From Sneathia sanguinegens (GTDB taxonomy: Bacteria > Fusobacteriota > Fusobacteriia > Fusobacteriales > Leptotrichiaceae), in assembly GCF_042033325.1 (NCBI RefSeq), contig NZ_CP160095.1: 64,000 nucleotides of DNA; one strand, given 5' to 3'. Positions 18,337 through 26,364 of the stretch are shown piece by piece. Position 1 is the stretch's first letter; the number at the start of each line of letters is the position of its first letter. Under the pieces are notes generated by a model. It had not been told where the DNA came from and did not search any database. It worked only from the letters and a program-made list of their open reading frames with translations. The position numbers and the translations under genes were made by a program.

Positions 18337-19227
18337 ATGGAAAATTCAAAAATAATTTTAATAAATAAACGAGCTGGAGTTAGCTCACATACTGTAATTA
18401 AGGAAGTGCAGAAAAAATATAATTTTAAAAAGATAGGACATGCAGGGACTTTAGATCCAATGGCAGAAGGTTTGCTAATAGCGATGAGTAATAATGCAAC
18501 AAAATTATCTGATCTACTTATGAAGAAAAATAAGACTTATGTTGTAAAAATGGAATTAGGTTATGAAACAGATACCCTTGATTCTGAAGGTACTATTTTA
18601 AAAAAAGCAAATTATAATGTTGATTTGCCTAGTGTTAATAAGGTTTTAAAAGAATTTATAGGTGAAAGCTACCAAATTCCTCCTATGTTTTCTGCAATAA
18701 AATATAAGGGACAAAAATTATATAAACTTGCTAGAAAAAATATACAAGTTGAACTTACACAAAGAAAGATTTTTATTGAATCCTTTGAAAATGTTGAGTA
18801 TAATAAGGGTATAATTAGCTTTAAAGTCACAGTATCTAGCGGTACATATATAAGATCCCTAGTTAGAGATATAGCATATAAATTAAAAACATATGGTACT
18901 ATGATTTATTTATTAAGAGAAAGAATAGATAAGCTTTGTGTACCCCAAAATGATGAAATTACTTTTTATAATGTGCAAGACTATTTTAAGTTGAATAAAA
19001 TAAATTTAAATTTTAATGAATTGATGCATATTTTAAATGGGATGACTTTAAAAATGGATAAAAATATACCTGAGGAAAGCTTACATTGTTATTTTAATGA
19101 TGAATATTTAGGTATAGTAAATGTTATAAATTCAAACAAAATAAAGAAGAGTAAATTCTTTGTAACAAAGGAGGATTATGAAAAGAGTAAGAAAAGCTGT
19201 AATTCCTGCTGCGGGGATAGGGACTAG
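18337..19227 (+). CDS. truB: tRNA pseudouridine-55 synthase
   Basis: Makes pseudouridine 55 in the T-loop of tRNAs. It has the conserved INKRAGVSSHTVI start, GHAGTLDPMAEGLL with catalytic D40, the YKGQKLYKLAR thumb-loop region and SGTYIRSLVRD. At 296 residues it has the usual length plus a short C-terminal tail. The last 17 codons (ending KSCNSCCGDRD) lie inside the start of galU in another frame, so the tail is probably dispensable. ATG 18337 follows AAAAAGGA. Confidence 0.93.
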   Translation: MENSKIILINKRAGVSSHTVIKEVQKKYNFKKIGHAGTLDPMAEGLLIAMSNNATKLSDLLMKKNKTYVVKMELGYETDTLDSEGTILKKANYNVDLPSVNKVLKEFIGESYQIPPMFSAIKYKGQKLYKLARKNIQVELTQRKIFIESFENVEYNKGIISFKVTVSSGTYIRSLVRDIAYKLKTYGTMIYLLRERIDKLCVPQNDEITFYNVQDYFKLNKINLNFNELMHILNGMTLKMDKNIPEESLHCYFNDEYLGIVNVINSNKIKKSKFFVTKEDYEKSKKSCNSCCGDRD

Positions 19228-20062
19228 AGTTTTACCAGCAACTAAAGCACAACCTAAAGAAATGCTTCCAATTATTGATAAACCTGCATTACAATTTTTA
19301 GTAGAAGAATTAATTGCTTCAGGCATAACAGAAATATTAATTATAACAGGTAGAAATAAGGAATCAATTGAAAATCATTTTGATTATTCATATGAATTGG
19401 AAACTATTTTAAAACAACGAGGTAAAACTGAATTATTGAATGTTGTAGAAAAAATTTCTAATTTAGCAAATATATATTATGTAAGACAAAAAGAACCTCT
19501 TGGTTTAGGTCATGCAATATCAAGAGCTGAAAGTTTTGTAGGAGATGAACCTTTTGTAGTATTATTAGGTGATGATATAATGTATACTCAAAATAAGCCG
19601 GTATCTAAGCAATTAGTTGATAAATATTATGAATTAGGTGGAGGAAATATATTAGGTATTCAAAAAGTTCCACATGACCAAACATATAAATATGGTATTA
19701 TTAACATCGATAAAAAAATAGATGATAGAACATATAAGGTAAATGATTTTATTGAAAAGCCTAATGTTGAAGTTGCACCTAGTGATTATGCTGCTTTAGG
19801 TAGATATGTCTTGGAACCTAAAATATTTGAATATTTAAAAACAATAAAGCCTGGTGCTAATGGTGAAATCCAGTTGACAGATGCAATATTAAAAATGGAA
19901 AAGGATGCTAATAATTTATATGCTTATGATTTTGATGCACTTAGATATGATACTGGAGATAAGTTTGGAATGTTTAAAGCAACAGTTGAATTTGGTTTAA
20001 GACATGAAGAGTTAAAAGATAAAATAAAAAAATATTTGAAAGAATTGGTTAAAGATTTATGA
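19178..20062 (+). CDS. galU: UTP-glucose-1-phosphate uridylyltransferase
   Basis: Makes UDP-glucose from UTP and glucose-1-phosphate. The sugar nucleotidyltransferase signature AAGIGTRVLPATKA starts at residue 11 and is followed by KEMLPIIDKPALQ, the metal-binding GDD (about 124-126) and the FIEKP motif. At 294 residues it has the normal length. The start at ATG 19178 is fixed by AAAGGAGG seven bases upstream, although this places 50 bases of overlap with truB. UDP-glucose feeds cell-surface polysaccharide or glycolipid; no such pathway gene is adjacent. Confidence 0.93.
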   Translation: MKRVRKAVIPAAGIGTRVLPATKAQPKEMLPIIDKPALQFLVEELIASGITEILIITGRNKESIENHFDYSYELETILKQRGKTELLNVVEKISNLANIYYVRQKEPLGLGHAISRAESFVGDEPFVVLLGDDIMYTQNKPVSKQLVDKYYELGGGNILGIQKVPHDQTYKYGIINIDKKIDDRTYKVNDFIEKPNVEVAPSDYAALGRYVLEPKIFEYLKTIKPGANGEIQLTDAILKMEKDANNLYAYDFDALRYDTGDKFGMFKATVEFGLRHEELKDKIKKYLKELVKDL

Positions 20063-21387
20063 TTAATATAACAAATAATTTAGAATCCAAAGAAATTGAT
20101 AATATTTTAATTAATGACTATGGTTATACTGAAGAAATATTAATACAGATGGCTGCAAATAATTTATTTAATGTGATTGATAAAACAAAACAAAAATATC
20201 TTATTCTTGTTGGTCCAGGTAATAATGGTGCAGATGGATTAGCATTAGCAATATTATTGCATTCTATTGGAAAAAAAGTATATATTTGGTGTTTAAAAAA
20301 TCAAAGTATTTATTATACTATATGCAAAAATTTAAAGTTAGAATTTATAGATGAAATAAAAAATATAGATATTGTTATAGATGCCTTATTTGGTATAGGA
20401 GTGCAAGGTAAAATATCAGATGAATATCAAAATATCATTGATATTATTAATAGCAATAAAGAAAATGGATATAAGATAATATCTATTGATATGGTAAGTT
20501 CAAATTTACAAGCTGATTTAGTATATATGCTTTCATCATATAAAGAAGCTTTACTATATTCAAATCTAGAAGTTAAACTGTGTAAAATAGGTGTAAATCC
20601 TAGCATTTATTCAAAATCTAGTAATAAATTTTTAATAGATAAAGAAGATATAAAAAAAATAAAAAAAGAAAAAAATATTTTTTCAAATAAAAGTGATTTT
20701 GGTAGAGTGAAAATTTACGCAAAAAAAGGAGCAGCTTTATTAGCAACATTAGCTTCAAAAAAATGTGGGGCGGGTTATACTTATCTTGTTAGTGATGAAA
20801 TGACTAAAAATGCTAATTTAATTGTTAATCCTGAATGCATAAATTTAGATAGTAATAGGGGAATAGATGCTATAGTTATCGGACCTAATAATGGCGTTGA
20901 ATTCGACTATAAATCAATAATTTTAGCGAATTTAGATAAAAATATAGTTATAGATGCAGATGCACTAACATATTTGTCAAATAATAAAGAAGTATTGAAT
21001 ATTCTTAACGAAAAATGTGTTTTAACACCTCATCCACTTGAATTTGCAAGATTGTGTGGAGGAAGTTTAGATAAAATATTAGATGATCCTTTTAAAATGC
21101 TTGAAAAATTTTATAATAAAACAAAATTTAAAGGTACTATAGTATATAAATCAAAAAATAACATAATTACAGATGGTAATAAATTTTATGTAGTAAATAT
21201 AGGAAATAGTAAAATGGCAAATGCAGGTATGGGAGATTTACTTACAGGAATGATAGCTTCATATCTTGCGCAAGGATATGAGTGTGTAAATGCGTGTATA
21301 TATGCAACATATAAGCAAGCAGAAACTGCTATGAAATTAAACTATAAGGATGTAATTAACCCAACGGATATAATAAAAGAAATATAA
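20059..21387 (+). CDS. nnr: bifunctional NAD(P)H-hydrate epimerase / dehydratase
   Basis: Repairs hydrated NADH/NADPH. The N-terminal YjeF epimerase domain (about 1-200) has GPGNNGADGLALA and IDALFGIGV. The C-terminal ADP/ATP-dependent dehydratase domain (about 205-440) has KKCGAGYTYL, IVIGPNNGV, IDADALTYL, LTPHPLEFARL and the late NAGMGDLLTG. At 442 residues it is shorter than the E. coli enzyme (515), mainly in the N-terminal half. The ATG overlaps the galU stop by four bases. A terminator follows after six bases. Confidence 0.87.
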   Translation: MINITNNLESKEIDNILINDYGYTEEILIQMAANNLFNVIDKTKQKYLILVGPGNNGADGLALAILLHSIGKKVYIWCLKNQSIYYTICKNLKLEFIDEIKNIDIVIDALFGIGVQGKISDEYQNIIDIINSNKENGYKIISIDMVSSNLQADLVYMLSSYKEALLYSNLEVKLCKIGVNPSIYSKSSNKFLIDKEDIKKIKKEKNIFSNKSDFGRVKIYAKKGAALLATLASKKCGAGYTYLVSDEMTKNANLIVNPECINLDSNRGIDAIVIGPNNGVEFDYKSIILANLDKNIVIDADALTYLSNNKEVLNILNEKCVLTPHPLEFARLCGGSLDKILDDPFKMLEKFYNKTKFKGTIVYKSKNNIITDGNKFYVVNIGNSKMANAGMGDLLTGMIASYLAQGYECVNACIYATYKQAETAMKLNYKDVINPTDIIKEI

Positions 21388-21393
21388 ATTTTA

Positions 21394-21426
21394 AAATGTA
21401 AACATTAATTTGTTTACATTTTTTTG
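21394..21426 (+). terminator. Rho-independent terminator after nnr
   Basis: Stem AAATGTAAAC (21394-21403) and GTTTACATTT (21412-21421), eight-base loop, then T-run. It closes the truB-galU-nnr unit. Confidence 0.85.
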
Positions 21427-21696
21427 TTGAAAAGTTGAAAACTTTTAATTTGTACAACACCATAGTACATTGAAAATTGTTGTTTTTTTCAATAAACAAA
21501 AATGTTTTCAACAAATAATAAACAAAAGGTAAATAAAAAACTACCAACTATTTAAGGTAGCTTGAAAGATGTTTTTTCTAGCTAAATAGGTCGCCTTGGG
21601 AGATAGCAAAAACTATGATTATATGTTGTAATAACGTTGAAATGAGAAATACACTAGAACAAATGAAAAAACGAAAATAACGAAAATTTTGCAAAG
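21427..21696. other. intergenic stretch, start of the accessory region
   Basis: No gene is seen. The stretch contains a near-palindrome around 21428-21444 (AAGTTGAAAACTTT core) and a short inverted repeat with CTACC and GGTAG arms about 15 bases apart (about 21541-21561). It begins directly after the nnr terminator and leads into a decayed mobile-element gene, so one boundary of the inserted segment probably lies here. I cannot fix an attachment site. Confidence 0.4.
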
Positions 21697-21926
21697 GCAC
21701 TAATTAGTTTTGAAAAAGGAATCAATGATAAAGCAGTTGCTCATCTTACGGAGATAAGGTAGATATTCCAAAGGATTTTAAGCAAGGTAATTTTGTAAAG
21801 CTTTTTGGTCAGGTAAGAACATCCATTGATGATAATGGAAAGGAACATACTAATGTTAGAATTCTATCGTCTAAGCTTTTAAAAGAAAAGGAACAGATGA
21901 AGAACCAAGAAAAAAAAGAAATATAA
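21697..21926 (+). pseudogene. decayed gene fragment, probably from a conjugative element
   Basis: One frame reads FEKGINDKAVAHLTE and then stops at 21760-21762. The next frame (from about 21750) reads VDIPKDFKQGNFVKLFGQVR, then TSIDDNGKEHTNVRILSSKL, and a Lys/Glu-rich tail to a stop at 21924. The two pieces join naturally if one base is lost near 21750. There is no start codon or ribosome site. The style resembles small accessory proteins of Gram-positive conjugative elements, but I cannot name the family. Further short open pieces follow to about 22080. Confidence 0.5.
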
Positions 21927-22074
21927 GGCTGAAGAGAAAGCAAAACCTATGTAGAAGAAAGAAGCTTCAAAGGAAACGGATAGATAGAATATGTCGGTGT
22001 GGTATTCTGGCTACAATGATTATTTTTTTATTATAAAATCAGTTCGAGAAAAAAGAAGATAATACTACTAAAAG

Positions 22075-22098
22075 TTCTATTGTTATGTTATAATAGAA
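22075..22098 (+). promoter_or_regulatory. candidate operator over the controller promoter
   Basis: Inverted repeat TTCTAT (22075-22080) and ATAGAA (22093-22098), 24 bp overall. The right half overlaps a TATAAT -10 box (22089-22094) upstream of the HTH gene at 22138. The same arm sequence occurs in the dyad before the methyltransferase gene. Confidence 0.5.
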
Positions 22099-22137
22099 AC
22101 GATGTGATGTTAAGATGGATAAGACTGGAGGATAATC

Positions 22138-22341
22138 ATGTCTAAACTAAGCTATAAAAAATTATTTAAGAAATTAATAGATATAGAAATGAAAAACACT
22201 GAGCTTATGGAAAAAGCAAAAGTAAGTAAAAGTACATTCTACAAAATAAAAAATGGTGAAAATGTTACTACTGATGTATTGCTAAGGATATGTGATGTGT
22301 TGGAATGTGATATTTCGGAAATTGTAGAGTGTGTAGAATGA
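22138..22341 (+). CDS. small XRE-type HTH regulator, probable R-M controller protein
   Basis: 67 residues: a Cro/CI-type helix-turn-helix with MEKAKVSKSTFYKIKNGENV as the recognition region and VLLRICDVLECDISEIVEC as the closing helix. This compact type is often found just upstream of C5 methyltransferase genes. GGAGGAT lies six bases before the ATG. Its position in front of a methyltransferase/restriction unit, with two similar dyads at 22075 and 22353, suggests it times expression of the system. The regulatory role is inferred. Confidence 0.8.
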   Translation: MSKLSYKKLFKKLIDIEMKNTELMEKAKVSKSTFYKIKNGENVTTDVLLRICDVLECDISEIVECVE

Positions 22342-22352
22342 TAAATATAAGT

Positions 22353-22386
22353 TTCTATGAAGTATAAATATTTTAATATCATAGAA
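22353..22386 (+). promoter_or_regulatory. candidate operator before the methyltransferase gene
   Basis: Perfect 8-bp inverted repeat TTCTATGA (22353-22360) and TCATAGAA (22379-22386), centred on the palindrome AAATATTT, 34 bp overall. It lies between the HTH gene and the methyltransferase ribosome site. It could be a protein-binding site or, if transcribed, a hairpin. The arms match the dyad at 22075. Confidence 0.5.
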
Positions 22387-22407
22387 TTTTGAAAGGAACT
22401 ATTTAAA

Positions 22408-23406
22408 ATGAAGAAATTAAAACGCCACAAAAAAGTAAGAGTTTTTGAGGGCTTTGCTGGATATGGTGGGGCAAGTTATGGATTAGAGAGAGCGGGAATA
22501 AATTATGAAGTAGTTGGATATTCTGAATTTGATAAATTTGCATCCGAACTTTATGATGCAAATCATAAGGACAAAAAAGGTAATAAAATAAAAAATTGGG
22601 GTGATATAACGGAAATAAATCCAAATGAATTACCTGACTTCGATTTATTTACTGGGGGATTTCCGTGTCAGCCATTTTCGTCTGTTGGACTGCAGCATGG
22701 GGAAAAAGATAGATATGGTAGAGGAACTTTAATGTATGACATAATAAGAATTTGTGAAATAAAAAAACCAGAATATATTCTTTTAGAAAATGTTAAAGGT
22801 CTTGCTACTAAAAGATTTAAAAATACTTTTGATACATTGAAACTCGAGCTTAAAAATTTGGGATATGGGGACTTGCGTTACGCTGTATTAAACACAAAAG
22901 ATTATGGGGTTCCTCAAAACAGGGAACGTTTATGGATGTTTGCAAAAATGGGAGGATTACCAGAAGATTTTTCTATGGAGCCACCTAAAGTAGAGAATGA
23001 TTTGAGATTAAAAGACTTTGTTGATAAGGATCCAGATAAATTTCTATATTTGACGGAAAAGCAAATTAAAAGAATTAAAGATTTTTATGGAATTGAGTCA
23101 TTTATTGTAGATGAGGTATCTTGCTTTGATCTTTATAATAAAAAGATTAGAGATGATGGTATAAGCATTACAATTTTAGCACCTGAACATAATAAGATGA
23201 GACTTGTTGAACCTTGTGAAATAAATGGTAAAGAAGTGGTTAGAAAATATTCAGTACAGGAACAATTTAGGTTAATGGGATTCCATGATGGAGAAGTTGA
23301 TTTTATTGATCAATCATATACGCAACTATCTAAACGTGCAGCAAATGGTTGGGATGTAAATCTTGTAGGAATATTATTGAATCATATATGGAGGCAATTA
23401 TTATGA
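22408..23406 (+). CDS. DNA (cytosine-5-)-methyltransferase
   Basis: Modification enzyme of the R-M unit, 332 residues. Motif I FEGFAGYGGASYGLERAG, motif IV GFPCQPFS with catalytic C87, motif VI LENVKGL, motif VIII QNRERLW, and a C-terminal motif X-like AANGWDVNLVGI. The target recognition region between VIII and IX is only about 70 residues, short for this family. The specificity cannot be read. Base use (more GGG/GGA and G in third positions) differs slightly from the core genes around it, in line with transfer. It overlaps the next gene by four bases. Confidence 0.92.
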   Translation: MKKLKRHKKVRVFEGFAGYGGASYGLERAGINYEVVGYSEFDKFASELYDANHKDKKGNKIKNWGDITEINPNELPDFDLFTGGFPCQPFSSVGLQHGEKDRYGRGTLMYDIIRICEIKKPEYILLENVKGLATKRFKNTFDTLKLELKNLGYGDLRYAVLNTKDYGVPQNRERLWMFAKMGGLPEDFSMEPPKVENDLRLKDFVDKDPDKFLYLTEKQIKRIKDFYGIESFIVDEVSCFDLYNKKIRDDGISITILAPEHNKMRLVEPCEINGKEVVRKYSVQEQFRLMGFHDGEVDFIDQSYTQLSKRAANGWDVNLVGILLNHIWRQLL

Positions 23407-24992
23407 AAATTGATTTTGGAACTCTAGCATTCGGATTTCATATTAAATCTGGAGGAGGAACACCTAACTGGGCAACATCATTGGGACAAGGTAAAGAATA
23501 TAAGATAAATGATACTCCAACAATAAATGAAGTTGTAAAAGGTGTATTATATTCATCGGTTTCATTATCTAGTGTTAAAACTAAGATTGGAAAAGGTGGG
23601 AGATTAGTACAAGGGGGTGATGTGGACTCTCCAATTATAATGGCAGGCGTGTTTTCTAAAGTTTATATTAATGATATACAAATAGTAAATCAGAAATATA
23701 TATTATTGATAACTAGAGACACATCTAAATCTCATGCTGGAAGATTAAGGTTGAAATATGGACCAAGCAATACCTACGAAGAAAAGGATATTGTATACAC
23801 TAACGAAATGTTTATAAAGGAAGCCCAGAAACAACTTGGTATGTCCGAAACTGCGTGTTGGTTCGTATATGATATAGAAATAAGAAATCAAGATGAACTC
23901 ATATTAAATGCAGTAATTGTTGATGAAAAAAATGAAATAGAATATGAGAATAGCACAGAAATTCACAAGGCGTGGAGTGAATTAATTCCATTAGACTACG
24001 AAACCAAGGATAGCAATTTATTACCTAATACTATTGATACTTCTTATGAGGATATGGATTGCATAAAGTTGAATTATAACATTCAAAATATATACTTTGG
24101 AGCACCTGGAACAGGAAAAAGTTATGGAGTGGATAAGTTAATAAGAAATTGCTATCCGGACATTGAGAATAAAAATAATCCATTTGTTTTTAAAACAACC
24201 ATTTATTCAGATTATTCATATTACAATTTCATAGGAGATATTATGCCAACATCAAAAAATGGTGAAATTGGATATGAGTTTAAGGCTGGGATTTTTTCGC
24301 AAGCACTTGCTAGGGCATTTGAGTATAGTGATAAAGAAATATTTTTAATTGTTGAAGAAATGTCAAGAGGTAATATTGCAAGTATATTTGGAGATATTTT
24401 TCAATTATTAGATAGAGATGAGAACGGAGTCAGTGAATACTCTATTAATAATGACTTAATAATTCAATATTTTGATGAAAAAGGCATTAATATTGGTAAA
24501 AAAATATACTTACCAAGGAATTTTCATATTATAGGTACAGTTAATACAAGTGATCAGAACGTAAATGTAATAGATACAGCGTTTAAAAGAAGATTTGAAT
24601 TTTTATATGTTGATGTAAGCCCTATATCTGATGAAAATGGAAAATTCATGAATGGATATACATTTACTCTTACTGATAAAGAATTTGAATGGAATAAATT
24701 ATATATGTCATTGAATGAGCTTATAACTACAAAACTAGAACTTAGTGAAGATAAGCAAATCGGACAGTTCTTTATTAAATTCAAAAATTATAGTAATGAG
24801 GAACACAAATTTGCTGCAATACAAAATAAACTATTGCATTATTTATGGGATGATGTACAAGGTGCAGTTATTTCTGATGAGTATACGATATTTAATAAAG
24901 AATACAAAACCTTCTCTTCTCTTTATAAAGATTTTGGTAATAAGGTTAACGTATTTAGTAAAGAACTACTTTATTTATATGATAAACAATAA
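23403..24992 (+). CDS. McrB-like AAA+ restriction subunit (LlaJI R1 type)
   Basis: 529 residues from ATG 23403, which overlaps the methyltransferase stop and has GGAGG eight bases upstream; an earlier in-frame ATG at 23349 has no site. Residues 1-200 form an N-terminal domain of unknown fold, probably DNA recognition. The AAA+ part has Walker A GAPGTGKS (233-240), IVEEMSRGNIASIFGDIF (E318/E319, the McrB hallmark), GTVNTSDQ (378-385, the McrB GTP signature position) and FKRRFEF. In LlaJI and BsuMI such a protein works with a separate nuclease encoded next to it, as here. Confidence 0.88.
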   Translation: MKIDFGTLAFGFHIKSGGGTPNWATSLGQGKEYKINDTPTINEVVKGVLYSSVSLSSVKTKIGKGGRLVQGGDVDSPIIMAGVFSKVYINDIQIVNQKYILLITRDTSKSHAGRLRLKYGPSNTYEEKDIVYTNEMFIKEAQKQLGMSETACWFVYDIEIRNQDELILNAVIVDEKNEIEYENSTEIHKAWSELIPLDYETKDSNLLPNTIDTSYEDMDCIKLNYNIQNIYFGAPGTGKSYGVDKLIRNCYPDIENKNNPFVFKTTIYSDYSYYNFIGDIMPTSKNGEIGYEFKAGIFSQALARAFEYSDKEIFLIVEEMSRGNIASIFGDIFQLLDRDENGVSEYSINNDLIIQYFDEKGINIGKKIYLPRNFHIIGTVNTSDQNVNVIDTAFKRRFEFLYVDVSPISDENGKFMNGYTFTLTDKEFEWNKLYMSLNELITTKLELSEDKQIGQFFIKFKNYSNEEHKFAAIQNKLLHYLWDDVQGAVISDEYTIFNKEYKTFSSLYKDFGNKVNVFSKELLYLYDKQ

Positions 24993-25007
24993 TTATAGAG
25001 GTGCGAA

Positions 25008-26210
25008 ATGAGACAACAGGAATTTCAGATAGTAAATGATGGTCAAACTGTTGATAAAGACTTCGTAAACTCTTGGGATATATTTGATTATTGTGATCAA
25101 TATAATGGAAGTCTTACAATCTCTTTTGTCGGAGTTATTATAAAAAACGAGAAAATTTTATTTTCATTTCCAAAACATTATAAAGTTGATGATGAACACA
25201 ATCAAGTTTCTTGTATGAAACAAATACTTTATATTTTATCAAAATCAAAAGCAAGTTATGGTAGTTTTGATAAGGGAATAAAAGGAGAATTTCCGATAAA
25301 AGCATATTTAGGCATTTTGATGCATTATAAGAAATATGGTTTATATTTATCTAATGAACATTATTATGAAAATGGATATGCAGGAAACATAGATTGGAAT
25401 AGAACAGTAAATAAATCAAACAAAATCATTCAGAAAAAAGGTGTAATATTTTTCCCATTCACTATTAAGAGGACTAGGGATAAAAGTGTATTTATTAGCG
25501 AATGTATGAATTACGTTTTATCCGATGCAAGCAGATATAAGAAATTTATAAATATGATTATGCCGTATGAATATATTAATAAAAACAATATATTCAAAAA
25601 CTTAAGATATGTACTTAATGAACTAAAAAGGATTAGAAATCTATATTTTAAAGATATAGAAAAAAGGCTTATTAACAATTTGATTGAATATATAGAGTGG
25701 AAAAGCACAACTAGAGATAATGTCAGACTTATAACATTGAAATTTGAAAATTATTGGGAAGTAATGATAAATGAATATCTTAACGATGGTTTTTGTGGAA
25801 TAAAAGAAGATCAAATTATTTGGGGAGAAAACAAACAAAATAAATTCTTTAAGCCAGAAATGGAATATGTAGAAAGCGTAGAAAAAAGATTGCAATATAA
25901 GAGCAGAAGTCCATATAAAATACAGTACGATCATATATTTATTGATGATGATAATCACAAAATTGTTCTTTTCAATTCCAAATACTTTAATGCAGAAGTT
26001 GATCAACTGAATTATAAACAACTATTCTATCATTATAATTTAAAGCAGAAGTACCCTGAATTTCTTATATACAATGGATTACTGTTACCTACAGAAAAAA
26101 ACTACTATACAAAAATTCATGTGGATAGAACTGATTTAGATGGAGTTAAGATTGTAGAACACTATATTAACTTGAATTCAGTTCTGGACCATTATTCAAG
26201 AATTATATAG
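25008..26210 (+). CDS. LlaJI-family restriction endonuclease subunit
   Basis: A 400-residue protein directly after the McrB-like gene (GAGGTGCGAA site). The body is helical and basic. The C-terminal part has the PD-(D/E)xK-like pattern expected for the nuclease: D308 in YDHIFIDD, then FNSKYF with N323 and K325, followed by a helix with YKQLFYHY. The acidic residue normally two before the Lys is Asn here, which may lower activity or mean that another acid substitutes. Family assignment rests on the architecture and on its place behind a McrB-like gene and a C5 methyltransferase. Confidence 0.8.
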   Translation: MRQQEFQIVNDGQTVDKDFVNSWDIFDYCDQYNGSLTISFVGVIIKNEKILFSFPKHYKVDDEHNQVSCMKQILYILSKSKASYGSFDKGIKGEFPIKAYLGILMHYKKYGLYLSNEHYYENGYAGNIDWNRTVNKSNKIIQKKGVIFFPFTIKRTRDKSVFISECMNYVLSDASRYKKFINMIMPYEYINKNNIFKNLRYVLNELKRIRNLYFKDIEKRLINNLIEYIEWKSTTRDNVRLITLKFENYWEVMINEYLNDGFCGIKEDQIIWGENKQNKFFKPEMEYVESVEKRLQYKSRSPYKIQYDHIFIDDDNHKIVLFNSKYFNAEVDQLNYKQLFYHYNLKQKYPEFLIYNGLLLPTEKNYYTKIHVDRTDLDGVKIVEHYINLNSVLDHYSRII

Positions 26211-26262
26211 TTGAAATCAATATTTAAAATAGAATATGAAATAATTTACATATTTATGAAGA

Positions 26263-26298
26263 AACGACCATACAAGAGTATGGTCGTTATTTTTTTTT
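26263..26298 (+). terminator. Rho-independent terminator after the R-M unit
   Basis: Perfect 11-bp stem AACGACCATAC (26263-26273) and GTATGGTCGTT (26278-26288), four-base loop, then ATTTTTTTTT. It is more GC-rich and longer than the core terminators, consistent with a different origin. Confidence 0.9.
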
Positions 26299-26364
26299 AT
26301 CGCTTAAAGGTAGGTCTTTTATTTTAAAATTGTTAGTCCGATAATGTATCTTATGAAATTTTTA

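Noticed and set aside
25641..26021. 126-codon minus-strand frame inside the LlaJI-like nuclease gene
   Set aside because: Phe/Ile/Tyr-rich shadow of a gene with a strong start and operon context on the plus strand.
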